Notes under the pieces: generated by a model
The model's input: the letters and a program-made list of their open reading frames with translations, nothing else
What the model was told of the DNA's origin: nothing
Database searches by the model: none
Translations under genes and position numbers: made by a program
From: Isoetes taiwanensis
Lineage: Eukaryota; Streptophyta; Lycopodiopsida; Isoetales; Isoetaceae
Length of the DNA: 64,000 nt
Reading direction: 5' to 3'
NCBI GenBank assembly: GCA_021234155.1
Contig: JAJEKV010000067.1
Span: 2,710,091 to 2,774,090, forward strand
In this document: one piece after another, positions 1-11,869 of the stretch
Numbering within the stretch: position 1 is the stretch's first letter
Layout of the letters: the number at the start of each line of letters is the position of its first letter

Positions 1-326
1 AGAATCAAGCCATGAACTTCTATAATTACACTTGTAGAATCCTCGCTTACGTTCATGGAGGTTCTTACAAAGGAATTCAAAGGAATTGACAAAGGATAGA
101 ATGTGCACGACCCTGCCGCCACATGCATCTTCTTTGTATCTTGTGGTTATTCATCTTTCCGGGTGAATCTGCCCCAATTTGCCCTTAAAATCATATTCAC
201 TATATTCTTTGGATCAGCAAATTGCTTGAACAACGTATAGCATAAGCTTATCAAACACGCCGCCACCATAATCTATGCATATGTGTTGTCACGAAGAAGT
301 CCTCGATATGCGAGCCACTCTCAAAT

Positions 327-650
327 TCAAATCATATTGAGTGGTTGGTTATTCATTAAATGGAACTTTTCTATTGCATCCAAAGACCTGGCAGCATCCG
401 TACAAGTAACATGCCCGGCCATTTGCAAGGAAGTTGGGAAGCGGCTATTGACAATAGACAAATCAACGATTTTGCCCTTCAACTTTATGCGTTTTGTGGC
501 CACGGTAATTGCAGCCACAGTAATAGGGCTTTTGCCCTTTGTAAAGATGACAGGTTTCTTTTCCTTCATCACAATATCAAGGACGCATGATTTAGATTTT
601 TTGAAAATAGCCTTTTCAACTCTCCATATGCCCGAAAACCAACAATAATA
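327..650 (-). pseudogene. Unidentified exon-like open frame
   Basis: The minus strand is open for about 105 codons here, ending with a stop just after N-Q-P-L-N-M-I. The composition is protein-like (Lys-rich start, then a mixed hydrophobic/polar stretch) and not low-complexity. No family was recognised. There is no clear start, and an ATG lies inside at about 572. It could be one exon of a host gene or a transposon remnant. The opposite-strand frames over the same bases look less protein-like. Confidence 0.25.
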
Positions 651-766
651 GCAATGGTTAATAAAAGGTTGTTACCTTCTGATGGTGCCACATTGTTTAA
701 TGTCAAAATGTTAGGCATGGTAAAGAATGCATAAAGTTTACATTATATATTAGGGCTTTACGAAAA

Positions 767-1009
767 TGTATAGGGGAATGATAAAGGGCCACCGCAATGA
801 CGACGATCGAGAAACGCGTCTGCCATTGTTCGGATAAAAGAGCTCCCTTTTTCATTCCCCTACAATATAGAAGACGTGGAGGGATTTTCGCATAGTGGAT
901 TCAAACAAGCATCTCTAGACGTGCTCCCTTCTTCATTCCCCTACAATATAGAAGATGTGGAGGGATTTTTGTCATTCCCCTACAATATAGAAGATGTGGA
1001 GGGATTTTT
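767..1009. repeat. Small MITE-like inverted repeat followed by tandem partial copies
   Basis: TGTATAGGGGAATGA (767-781) is matched in inverted orientation by TCATTCCCCTACA (852-864), giving a possible element of about 100 bp. The right end and its flank (TCATTCCCCTACAATATAG, then a GTGGAGGGATTTT stretch) recur at about 933 and 973, so this end has been tandemly copied three times. Confidence 0.45.
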
Positions 1010-1302
1010 GTATCAATGGATCCAAACAGGCACCTCTTGAGTTTTCTGTTCCAATTATTTACCACTTATTTACTTTAGGTCTTCAATACTGCATTTAAAC
1101 CTTGAATACTGCAAATTCTGAATGCAAATTGACGGATTTCTTCGGAAACCCCCTGCTGCGATAGCAAAGGTCCACCAAGAATGAAGAGGACGATTGGATT
1201 TGTGGAGAATTTGCATATACCCAAATGCTTACACTCGCCTTTCAATACCTACTCTGCTTAACATGTGAAGACACTCGCCACATTGTGGGTTAACCATAAC
1301 CA

Positions 1303-1384
1303 AGGTTTTTTCTTAGGGAATGCCATAGTGCTAGGTTCTATCAAGGGTTTTCTTAGGGAATGCCATAGTGCTAGGTTCTATATG
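1303..1384. repeat. Tandem duplication of about 40 bp
   Basis: The segment containing CTTAGGGAATGCCATAGTGC and AGGTTCTAT occurs twice in a row with almost no change. A 19-bp tandem duplication (CCAGAAATTTTTTCCTTAT) lies nearby at about 1473-1510. Otherwise 1010-1850 shows no gene that I can support. Confidence 0.6.
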
Positions 1385-1799
1385 TTGAACATGCAACACA
1401 TTCACGACTATGCTCTATCTAGCAAAATATTGTATCATAAATGTTGGGGAATATTACTACAGTTGTCCGATGTCCAGAAATTTTTTCCTTATCCAGAAAT
1501 TTTTTCCTTATATTTAAGTTTTTTCAAAATAACAAAACTCAGATATAGATAAATTACGCAAACTTTGCCATGTGCAATCTAAAACATTAAATTCCCTTGT
1601 GTCCTAACTTTTAAAATTCACCATGCGTGTCCCAAATTTAGAGCTTGATCTGAACACCATATGAACTGCATCTATATTTATTGTGACATTCTTTTTGAGA
1701 CCCTCAGATCTATAACAATATTTATACATTTACTCACATGCATAGAAACCTATTAGAATTTTTAACTCGCCATCAAAGTGTATCTGGATAAGGGTATCT

Positions 1800-2060
1800 A
1801 GGAGAACTTATATGGAGTCTTAGGGAATTTAAAAGGATCTTCAGGAGAATCTTAACAAAATCTTGAAGAACAAATGGAATCTTCACTTGGCCTTGGAGAT
1901 TGGAGGGAATCTTTGTCGAATCTAGGCAAATCATTGTGGAATTTTGAGGAATCTAAAGGGATCTTTAGCAGATCTAGGAGAATTCAAGGAATCTATGGGA
2001 ATCCTAAAGAATCTAGGGGACTATTAAAGAACCTTGCAAGGTTAACTTTGCAGAACCTTT
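1800..2060. repeat. Degenerate GAATCT array (inverted copy of the AGATTC arrays)
   Basis: GAATCT-type words recur about every 10-20 bases. This is the reverse complement of the AGATTC arrays at 2580-3285, so the two face each other across the (TA)n tract. The short open frame inside it is repeat-derived. The stretch 2061-2395 between them holds no recognisable gene. Confidence 0.55.
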
Positions 2061-2395
2061 CATAATGCATATCCTGTTGTGAATAAATATCGTGTCTAAT
2101 TGAACATTATGTAGTCTTTGATCGGTCTTTGGCTGACATTCTAGGTGAGAGTTTGACTAGAGGTTTGACTTTGGAGGCTTCTTGCATGTCAAATTCATGT
2201 AATAGGTTTGATCTAGAGAGTAGAAGATGTAAAGTAACAGATTGACGCAGCAACCTTTGACTAGGTGTTGACAGAGAGTTCACCATAACTATGAATTTCA
2301 CTTTAACTTAAAACCTTTATAATAATTAGTCGACTTTGTACAACCTTGACTTTGAGTTCTTAGCAAGCTACCAGTCGACTTGATACACTCCTCAT

Positions 2396-2565
<170 letters not shown>

Positions 2566-3285
2566 GAGGGACTGCATAAAGCCCGAAGATCCTATGAAGA
2601 TTCTCTTAGATTCTCTAAAATTCCATCAAGATTCCCTTAGATTCTCTAAACTTTTAGGAAGATTTCCCTAGATTCCCAAAGATTCTCTTGAGAAATACCC
2701 CAAGATTCCTCTAGATTCTCCAAGATTCTATCAAGAATCTCCGAGATTCCATTAAGATTCCCATAGATTCATTTAGATTCCTTTAGATTCTCCTAGATTC
2801 TCAAAGATTCATTTGAGACTCCCTAAGATTCTCTAAAGATTCCCCAAGATTCCAAAAGAATACCCCAAGATTCCACTTGATTCTCTAAGATTCTATCAAG
2901 ATTTTCATAGATTCTTCTACATTCTCTAAGATTCCATTAAGATTTTTCTAGGTTCTTAAAGATTTTATCAAGATTCCCCTAGATTCCCAAAGAAGCACAT
3001 GAGATTCCTATAGATTCTCTTAAGATTCCTCTAGTTCCCATATAGTGTATGAAGATTCCCCTAGATTCCCCAAGATTCCATCAAGTTTCCTCTAGGTTCT
3101 TAGAGATTTTATCAAGATTCCCTTAGATTCCCTTACATTCTCAAAGATGCTCTCTTAAGATTCCCATAGATTCTCTAAGATTCTCATGATATTCCTCTGG
3201 ATTTCCTAAGATCCTATAAAGATTCTCCTAGATTCCCTCAACTTACCATAGATTCCTTGAAACTTCGACATTCCAAAAAGATTCT
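2566..3285. repeat. Degenerate AGATTC(Y) array
   Basis: Dozens of AGATTC words occur at 10-17 base spacing, interleaved with CCTAGATTCTC and CCAAGATTCTAT variants. Spacing is irregular and copies diverge, so this is an old array. It is followed directly by repeat R, as at 22400-23283. Confidence 0.7.
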
Positions 3286-3880
3286 TAATGTTCGATCATG
3301 TAGACTCAAATCTGCGACAAAATAGTGTCAAAGCACCACTCATTGGAAAGCTCTCGGCCGAGAGGAATCCAATGGCGTAGGCCCCACCTTCATCCGACCC
3401 TTCTACCGCAAGCTACGTGCTTTTGAAGGCGATTAAACAAAAGGAAGCTTCCTAGAATGTCCAATAATAAATGTTTTGACACCTCATTACTTTTTTTAAT
3501 TAATAAGGGTGCCACCTCATCTCCTTTTAAAAAAAACTTATTAAATATTAAAAAGTTAATGGCTAGGATTTATGCTCACCTTTTGATCTAACGGTTAAGA
3601 TCTGCTACACCAAATTCACTTTTTGGCACCTTCCTTGCACCTTCCTCATAAAAATCAAGGGCTAGGATTTTGCCTTCTCCTTTGATCCAACGGTTCACAG
3701 ATGGGGTGCATGCCCCCATACATGACTCATGCATGCCCCCATCAAAATCCAAGGGCTTAAGCTACGCCACCTCATCAACTTTTTTATTCAAGGGCCAAGA
3801 TCAAAGATTTATATATGATGTGCTATTTTGTAACCACCCCCATGAGTTTCTATATATATATTATGATATACATATATAAA
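3286..3880 (+). repeat. Repeat R, copy 1
   Basis: It begins near TTCGATCATGTAGACTC and shares long blocks with the tandem copies at 23283-25275: the GCACCACTC..GGAAAG block, GCCACCTCA motifs, ATCCAACGGTT words, and the GGTGCATGCCCCCAT palindromic block. It ends in an AT-rich tract (TATTATGATATACATATATA). No coding capacity is evident. Confidence 0.65.
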
Positions 3881-3881
3881 T

Positions 3882-4560
3882 ATACAAGTCTTTGTACTAT
3901 GTAGGGCCTGTACGAGTTAGGGACTGTACAAATCCAACTAGAAGCCAAATACAGAGACATATCTCTTAGATTTTACTGGATTCTCAATGATTCTCTTGAT
4001 ATTTGCATAAATTCCTTAAGATTCTCCTCAATTTTTTCCATTATTCCTTAAGATCTTGAGATCCCAAGATTTCTCTAAATTCTTCAAGTTTCTATGTAGA
4101 TCCTCCTATATTCTTCAAGATTCCATCAAGATTCCGTTGATCAAAGAAACACTTGTGTTCTATGCATTTGACATGTGCTTAAATTTATTAAAAATTTAAA
4201 ATCTCTAAGTTCTCTTGTGATTCCTAAAGATTCTCCAAGATTCCCTTGTGATTCCTTTAGATCATAGAAGGCTCTCCAAGATTCCATGAAGATTCTCTCA
4301 AGATTCACATAGTTTTCTCAAGACTCTATGTATATTTCCTAGATTCTCTAAGATTCTATCAAGATTCCCCTAAATTATCAAGTATTTCTATGAAGATTCC
4401 CTAGGTTCCCATAAATTCTCTCGAGATTCCCCTACATTCCTAAAGATGCCTCAAGATTCACACAGATTCCCCATGGTTCTATGTAGATTATCTTGGATTC
4501 CTATAGATTCTATAAAAATTCCTCTAGATTCTCCACAATTCCATCAAGATTCCCTTAGAA
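3882..4560. repeat. AGATTC array, second unit
   Basis: It opens with TATACAAGTCTTTGTACTATG and then contains AGATTC words to about 4560. Structure and order match the unit at 2549-3285. The downstream part of this unit (4561-8040) carries host gene fragments not seen in the other copies. Confidence 0.6.
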
Positions 4561-7130
4561 TTATTTAAATTACAACCTTATCATTGTACATCTCCATATG
4601 TAAAATGCCAAGTTCATTTTTTTATACATGTACCAGTGCCTAGTTCAACACATATGATCGTGATCATTGCAATATCTTCTTATGCTACCAAGCAAGTACT
4701 TCACAAATAGACGTACTAATTATAGGTAGAGCTAGATATTAGGTGGATAATTCTGGTCCTCCTCAATCCAAACAAAGAATATTACTCCAAATGTTGCAAA
4801 AAAGTCACACCTCAAAGGAAATATGCCATTCACATATAGGTCAAGTCAAGCAACATTTTTCCTTTAGAAAATTAACTTTTCAACCCTTACAAATGTCCAC
4901 ATATAAGAAACTATTAGTACTTTGACGGATTTCTAGTGAAACACACCTAAATTTACTTTAGGCGCTCTCGAGATGAGAACATTAATTCTAAGGGAGATTA
5001 ACATTCACCTTGTCATGTACATGATCTATAACCAGCGAGAACATTAATTCTAAGGGAGATTAACATTCACCTTGTCATGTACATGATCTATAACCAGCAA
5101 CGTAAATGCTAGTTAATAGAAGATCTGATTTCACTAAAGCAAGATGGCTTGCCATCATTGCCAATGCAGTGCAGTGAACAATGAGGTGTCAACCTTTGTT
5201 GGATTACGTAACTGAACTTTATCAATATTGAAAGTGTCATACATTCACTGTGCTCAGTACGTGTAGGTAGGTTCTCCAATTTACAGGCATGGAACATGAA
5301 AGAATCTGAACATGCTGTGAGAAACATTCGTGATCTGCAATAGTGAGAAATATCAAGAAGTGAGTGGCCTTTCACAAAATAGAAGCACAACATTTCATAA
5401 TATGTGCCCACCAGACGTTTGCAATAATTGCCACCTTGGACATTTCACAATATGAATAAGCATCTACATAAAGCTTGTGTGGATGGGGCCAAGTTCAAAA
5501 GAGTACCCTGCAAATATGATATGCAAGTGATGAAGGCCTAAAAACATAGAAAAACACTTTGCAATGAAGTAATGCAATCACAAAGCACACATGAAAAACC
5601 TTGTACAATACAATAGGACGTTCTGGATAAGCATCAACACAATCTTATAAGATGACTTTGATAACCATCAACATAATCTCATGTTCCAGCACCATGTTGA
5701 CGCCACACTGTCTAAATTGGCACATCAATAGACATCATACATTGTGTGACATGAATCAGTTCATATATTGATTATTAGGAAAAACCTTTTAAGACCTTTA
5801 GGAAGAAGATATGCACACTGTCTGCAAGAATACATGAATACATTATTGCTGCAACATTCAAACTCTTGTGATTTGCTGCATGGTATAATCTATGATCACA
5901 TGCATTCCATTAACCATGGGGTAAAACCTACATCAGAGATGCTGTTGAAACACACATGAAAGTGAATAAAGACCTTAAAAAGCGTGGAAGTGTACTTCCG
6001 TTCAAAATATCCAACAGCCAATTATTCATTTCATCAGACAACCATAAAAATTCCATGTTATCCAAGTTCATACCAATTGCTTTCCAAACTTCTATCATAT
6101 ACTTTTCTACTGCCTGGATTTCCTCAAGAGCACCCCCATCTTATTATTCAGTTGTGCAAACCAACCACCAATACAAAAATTGAAAATGCAGCCTCCTTTT
6201 GTTAATTTGTTAACATTCAACACTTTCATCATCCCCTGCAGAATGTACGCACTCATCCGGGAACTTCCAAAATGATACGACAGAATTTTCAAGACAGGTG
6301 TTATAAAGAGAACCTAAAGGGAAAGGAAAAAAATTGGGCCTGGCATTTTCACAGATCTAAAATCCAACTAGAGAAGTAGAAATAAAAATAGCATATGCCA
6401 AGTCGATATAATATACTATCACAGCTGGTTAAATGCCACATTTTATAAGATGGTGGTGGCAAGAACACGTGGCAGAGATCATTTTCCAAAAAAGAAACAT
6501 GGAAATAAGACAGCGTGTACCAGAACATATTGAGAGGTCTACAATCCATTTTAGCTTCATATAATTCGCACCAATTGGGCCATCCAACTGCAGGAAAAGA
6601 CAAAAAGGCAGCAGAAACTTTTGAATAGATTTGGAGCAGAATACATAATGAAAATGAAAGAAACTTTAACACACTAAGTCATGAACCAATAATCACGAAT
6701 ACCTGAGGCTCTAGCTGGAGAGCATTCAACATAGATCCGCGGATCCAAACATCTGGGCTCTTTACATTCAACATCTTAAGCTTGCTCTCTTGATATCCTC
6801 CAGAAGTAGGATCATAATGAATTTATTTCTGGATTGCAAACAGATCTGAGTATGTCGTATAAAATGAGAACGACTTTCAAATCTAAAATTGTAGAAGCAA
6901 AAGGGTTTACCTTTATGGGCACCAGAAGAGAGTGCACAATCTTTACTGTTGCCGCATTCACGAGGACCACAACCCATTAAAGAAATTAGATGAGAAAAAT
7001 ATTTATCATGCACCCTTGAATGTCTGCACAAGTTTTCTTCAGGCAAATCATGACAGAGTTTGCTTACCAGCCACAGACATTCGGCAAAACTTTGGCTGCT
7101 CCAGCTGCCATTATTCATGCTGAAATGTTA
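4561..7130 (-). other. Block with minus-strand exon-like fragments, mostly unidentified
   Basis: No intact gene is visible. On the minus strand an exon-like stretch at about 6790-6709 reads as good protein (it contains S-P-D-V-W-I-R-G-S-M-L-N-A-L) and ends at a CAG|GTATTC donor. Another at about 7010-6913 contains G-C-G-P-R-E-C-G and ends at a GGTAAAC donor. The latter could be a decayed form of the G-L-G-P-R-K-A motif that follows the SPT6-like exon just upstream on the same strand, but this is a guess. 4975-5098 is an exact 62-bp tandem duplication. Confidence 0.3.
4975..5098. repeat. Exact 62-bp tandem duplication
   Basis: Two adjacent copies begin GAGAACATTAATTCTAAGGG and end CATGATCTATAACCAGC. 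I see no difference between them, so the duplication is recent or maintained. Confidence 0.85.
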
Positions 7131-7369
7131 GCCTGAGACAAATTGCAAGGGAGCAAAGAGCCATTCATGAGATGCCGCTAGGTTTAGATCAATTCCAACC
7201 TGGTTCGTTATTGTGATCATGATCCGCTCTACCTCTTCGTAGATATCATCATTGACCAAGTACTGCAGCTTGAGCGACAGAATTTCTTTTCCTGGGCCAC
7301 AGAGGGTAACAACCATAGCTAATGGATTCTGCAAATACCGACCAAGGGCTACTGCACGCCTAACAATAC
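7131..7369 (-). pseudogene. SPT6-like transcription elongation factor, single exon fragment
   Basis: The minus strand encodes about 79 aa matching the conserved core of plant SPT6/Tex-type elongation factors. Key motifs in order are GRYLQNPLAMV, LCGPGKEILSLKL, VTNQ-like ITNQVGID, and NLAASHEWLFAPLQFVSG. A good acceptor (TTTTTGTAG) precedes it. SPT6 is a nucleus-located histone chaperone acting with RNA polymerase II. A full protein has well over 1,000 residues, so this is one exon only. After F-V-S-G the expected continuation L-G-P-R-K is missing and a stop follows at once, with GC in place of a GT donor. A beta-tubulin exon lies just upstream on the same strand, so this is a displaced gene fragment rather than a working gene. 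Confidence 0.75.
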
Positions 7370-7499
7370 CTACAAAAATCACACTGAAACTAAGTTTAGA
7401 GCAGGAAAAAATGACTCGAGCTTCGAGTCTAACAGAGCAGGCGCAAACATACAGAGCTCAACAAAGGACTCGAAGCTTGTCTTTAGGATCAACCGATAA

Positions 7500-7628
7500 T
7501 GTTCGTGCCCAAGATCTCCACAAAATTCTGGATGGATCAACACCGTGCTCGTCGCAAATCACCTCCCAGAACTTGGCACCAATCTGGTTGCCGCATTGTC
7601 CTCCCTGAATGTGAAGGATTTCCCTCAT
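7500..7628 (-). pseudogene. Beta-tubulin N-terminal exon fragment
   Basis: Starting at the ATG at 7628 on the minus strand, the product begins [20 protein letters not shown] and continues [12 protein letters not shown], the strongly conserved beta-tubulin N-terminus. M-R-E-I also carries the tubulin autoregulatory tetrapeptide. After about 32 residues similarity stops, and the frame runs on as unrelated sequence to a stop. The remaining ~410 residues are not downstream; an SPT6-like exon is found instead. The region 7629-7992 upstream (minus strand) is pyrimidine-rich and leader-like, and may be the captured 5' UTR. I read this as a transposed or captured gene 5' end. Confidence 0.85.
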
Positions 7629-7992
7629 CTTTATATGATCTGCACAACAGACGCCTTTCTTTCAAACAAAAAGCAAACAGAGACTGTGCAAATCCGTCAC
7701 AAAGCATCCATTTAAGGAGAAGGCAAAGCCCGGATTCAATAAAACGTGATTATGTAAGATGAGGGCTAGACAGATTGCAAAAAAAAAGTTGGAGAAAACT
7801 CTATTTAAGGAGACCGACGGAGTTGGAAGAAGCGCGAGCGGCTTGAAGAGGTAGCATAGGAGACGGCAGAACAGCAGCTATGGCGGCATACTTCTCCGGC
7901 TTCGGAGAAGAATAGGATGTTCCTTCTGCGTTAAGGTTTAGCGGTAGCCCATTTTTTTTTTGGATTCGAATCTTTTTAAAGACCGCCACCAT
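7629..7992 (-). other. Possible captured 5' leader of the beta-tubulin fragment
   Basis: This lies directly upstream (minus strand) of the tubulin ATG. It has an open frame of 63 codons with its own stop before the tubulin ATG, and a CT-rich stretch. Nothing identifies it independently; it is placed here from position and composition only. Confidence 0.3.
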
Positions 7993-8039
7993 CCATTTTC
8001 AATCAAAAATACAAAATATTATAATAAATAAAAAACAAA

Positions 8040-8370
8040 AACATGTGGTGGTGCCACCTCATAAGGTGACATTTAATTTCGTATAAAGCTTTATAATAAA
8101 TGGGGTGCCACCTCACTTCCATATTAATTGTGGTGCAATTTCCTTGCACCTTCCTTAAGCTTAAATAAACGGCCAAGATTTAACTTCCCCATATCCGACG
8201 GTCCAGGCATGTGGTGCATGCCCCCATGCATGACCCATGCATGCCCCCATAAAGATCCAATGACCATAAGTTCGCCACCTCACATTCTTCCAAACAAACG
8301 GACGAGATCGATTTGAATATATAGATATCTATTTCATGGGGCATCCAAAGTAATTTTATATATATTATGA
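8040..8370 (+). repeat. Repeat R, copy 2 (partial), interrupted by the Penelope-like element
   Basis: It shares GTGCCACCTCA, CCTTGCACCTTCC, the CGACGGTCCAGGCATGTGG region, GCATGCCCCCAT blocks and the terminal TATATATTATGATAT tract with R copy 1. The retroelement begins exactly in this AT tract. Confidence 0.6.
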
Positions 8371-9443
8371 TATCCAATGGTTGACTCGGTTCATGTAGAA
8401 CTTGAAGGTTTAATCCAGACTGACACAGGCCCCAGGATACGGTTTAAAGAACTTTCACACCCACCCCCTTGGGGAATTATGACATGCATCCCTAAATATC
8501 CCAAAAATACAAATTGACCTTTATTAACATATGGATTTAGCAGTACACTTGATACCCTGGTGTAACAGGCTCTATAAGGATTTGGTAAAAGTGTAGAGGC
8601 ATATTTACTCGGCTTATTATTAGGAAAGGTCCAATTGACTGATAGACTAACTCATATCTTTTATTGGTAGATTGAACGCCATGATTTGGCAAGAGATATA
8701 AGATATGGATGGAGCAAGAATTTGTTCCCCTTTCAGTTTTGTTTCTTAAAAAAATATCCAGGTCATACATTAACATAGGCTATTATGGCATGAATTCATA
8801 AAGATTCTAATGACACCAAGAGGCCCTTTTACATATTTGACATCTTGGTCATTAGGGTTTTAGAATACCATCCTATACACTAAATTGGTATATTTTTTTT
8901 AGAATATGTTTGACACTATTCATAACGTAGTTTTGCCACTTGGATCTTTAGGACTACTAAAGCCTAAACAGGGCTGGGATTATTAAAGATATCATAATTG
9001 TCTAAGGGTAAAAAGAAAATGGACATATGACATAAGTTTTGACTAAGTAAAGGCTGGAAAATAGGACGAAATGAGTGCTAACCCTTGGACGAATTTTTCC
9101 ACCAAATACTTTCGGTGCATTAATTGGCCTGAACCCTAGTGACGGTTTTGCTACGAGAGAACTGACTGAGGTACACCTAGTGAACAAGATCGTCAGATAG
9201 CACAGAACTTAGGGTTCATACTTGGGACCGTAAAAAAAAGCGGCGATGGGCTTACTTCACGACCTCTGGCAGCACAGCAGATTTAGCTTACAAAATCAAA
9301 CGGACATATGCTTGGGCGGGATGCTGGCGTACAAAGGTGAGATCTCTGATATGCTAGCATAGTTTATTGACACTCTGCATGCCGTTGGAATTCTACCGCC
9401 CTTTTTCTTCCTTTAACTACTAGCCGCTCTCCCTATTGTTTAA

Positions 9444-9942
9444 ATGATGGGAAAGGATAAATGGGAAGAGGATCTAGTCAAAACATTTCTGGAGGATTTA
9501 AACATAGCAGATGATAGTTCGTGGTGCATGATAAACAGTTTACAAGCGGCCATAGACAAAGGTGTCCGGCTTGAAAACAAGCCATTTGCTTCTTCCTCCA
9601 ACTCTGTTACAATGACTAGAACTGAGGGTTGTCTCAATATCAAGCCAACTAAGGCTGATATTATACTGATGCTCAAAGAAAAAGGGATCGACTGCAAAAA
9701 TGATGGAGCTGCTATCAAAAAATCTACATTGGAAGGAATGGCCATGGAAGCAGGGATTGATATTTATGCAGCAAAGAAAACTCTACTGGGAAAGCGCCCA
9801 GCTTCAAGCATTGGGGCTTGTAGATTGGTTATTCAAGGAAAGACCAAAGTTGGAGCAAGTTCAGGAGCAGTGACCAGCCTTGGTGATACTAGCACGGATT
9901 TTACGGCCCTTGAGGAGGATGATACGCCTCTCAATCAGGTTT
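9444..9942 (+). CDS. Exon 1 of a retroelement protein with a SAP-like segment
   Basis: The 166-codon frame opens MMGKDKWEED and ends ..D-T-P-L-N-Q-V-stop. Residues about 67-104 (PTKADIILMLKEKGIDC .. KSTLEGMAMEAGI) resemble the two-helix SAP/HeH DNA-binding motif; this is a pattern match, not a search result. The last codons CAG|GTTTAG can serve as a splice donor. Removing the intron to the acceptor TTATTTAG at 11862-11869 joins Q to E-A-A-T-N-T in phase 0 with the 11870-13480 frame. The joined product is about 700 aa. The donor is weaker than consensus (GTTTAG), so an unspliced 166-aa protein is an alternative. Confidence 0.65.
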
Positions 9943-11606
9943 AGCTTCACGGATTTTAATTATTAACTGAAATATGGGAGGGTTAGAAATGGTTAAAAAG
10001 CATTTGTAACATACATTAGTTTGTCTGTCCCATTTACTTTACAAATGCTCCTGATCCTTGTTCCTGTAATTTTAATAGTAGCTGTGGATTAAATGTTTAC
10101 TATAGTGCTGATTTATCTTAAACAAGGTCTTTAGTATCTGCTGAAACAATGTGAATATGCAAGGTAAGCTTGGATATTGCTACCTGGACAGACCGATTGT
10201 GATAGTTTAATTTTTTAAGCAATAAGGTACTTGTGAACATAGGTTCAGGATCATTAGGCAGGAGACCTTTATGGTAATTCTCAAAGTAAACAGCTTCTTG
10301 CTGGACCAGCAAATGATGTGAGGATTATTAAACTCTATTCTGTACCATATGTTTTCTGGGCTGGTCACATGTCCCATACCATCAGGGCTTTGGAGTTATC
10401 CAAACGTAGGATACAGTTTTGTTACCTCTAAAATTAGATCTGGTATTTGACCAATCAATGGTAAGTTTGTGTAAAACTAGATAGGAAGCATCTACAGGGC
10501 GTTTTCGAGCAAGGTAAACTTAAAAAAGTTATGTGACATGGAGCTGATGGAGCTAATAAGGAAAAGGAAGCAAAAGGAAGTGGTTCTTAACACATCTCAT
10601 TTACTGTTTTAGCAATTTCTTCAGATTATTACTTGACATCTTCTGTGGTATATGGTTGAAGGGCGATTAGCCATGAGAATCCTTTGCTTACCTGCTAGTA
10701 GCTTAGCATTTTACCCTTCTAAGGCTAACTTGCTTTGGTTCTACTGCAGGTAACCGGATTTTCTCCTACCTCCTTTGTATTTTACAAAGCTTGTGGAAGA
10801 ATACTTTTACTCGAAAAGCATTTGGATGATGCAAATGGAGAAAATGGGGAAATCTTAGGCTTTTGAAACTCATATCTTTCTTAAAAATTCAGGTTATGTC
10901 TCTTACTTAGTTTAAAATAGTGGCAATGGGCTCATCCTTGCAAAAACATAATAATTTTTTGTCAAGAGGCTGCTAAAACATTTACAGCTATCCAAAAAAT
11001 ATGCATAAGGTAATATTTTATGTTATTTGGCTTCCTGCACCATGTGACATCATGGGCAGCCATATCTAACAGTAAAGGCTGCCCTTTATCCTTTTTTAAT
11101 ATATTGGAATTTCTTTGTTAGTTATAAACGGTCTATCATAATTAAAAATAACAGATCAGAGATTAAACAAGGCAACACTTGGTTATTAAATGCATGAGAT
11201 GTAGAAAATAAATGAATTTAACTATGTCTGAAAAACAGTTGCATTAGTGAACAACTGAGTACATTTAAAATAACAGATATAGGGATACATGATATTAAAT
11301 GGTCCTTAATGCTTGGTTATACACATTAAACACTAGGATGTTAAATATGAAAGAAAAGACGCTTAGGATATATTTACTGTAGGATGGTAATGCTGAAAAA
11401 TGGTAGCATTAATGAACATTTGAGCGCATTTAAAATAACATATGGAGCGATACATAATATAAAATGGTCCTTAATGCTTAATCGTGCACATTAAACACTA
11501 GGATGTTAAATCTGAGAGAAATACGCTTAGGATATAAGTACTATAAGTTAGTATTGCCTATAAGGTTCTCCTGAATTTATAAAGGGACCGATAAGTCTAA
11601 AACAGA

Positions 11607-11663
11607 CCAGGGTTTTCCCTGGCTGGTTTAGATGTCTGGACTTGGTCTTTTGGTCAGGTCCAG
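11607..11663 (+). other. Two terminal hairpins of the direct repeat
   Basis: CCAGGG-TTTT-CCCTGG (11607-11622) is followed by CTGGAC..GTCCAG (11636-11663), just before the TA-rich end. The same pair is present in the right repeat (19203-19259). Such structures could mark the RNA 3' end for the reverse transcriptase. This is inference from position. Confidence 0.5.
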
Positions 11664-11869
11664 GCTTTGTATATATTCCGTGATTTCGTGGGACTGGTTC
11701 AACCAGTGCGGATCTTATGGGTGATACTTACAAATAGTTTTATATTCCTAAGAGTAAATTTTGTTTTGATTATGTTATCTAGTAAGCTTGGTACCTTAGT
11801 AAGCTGCTTTTTTACATAAATGATTGAATGATTGCGGGATCTAATTGTTGGAATTGGACATTTATTTAG

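Larger units (their letters stand above)
8371..11676 (+). repeat. Left direct repeat of the Penelope-like element
   Basis: It starts TATCCAATGGTTGACTCGG and ends CAGGCTTTGTATATAT. It contains about 1.07 kb of presumed promoter and leader, exon 1 (9444-9942), and most of the first intron. It also holds an internal tandem duplication of about 160 bp (11239-11401 and 11402-11560, both with TGGTCCTTAATGCTT and ACACTAGGATGTTAAAT). Two hairpins lie near its end. Confidence 0.85.

Noticed and set aside
2566-3285. CRISPR-like regular repeat array
   Set aside because: Repeats are degenerate, unevenly spaced and without distinct spacers, in a eukaryotic context.
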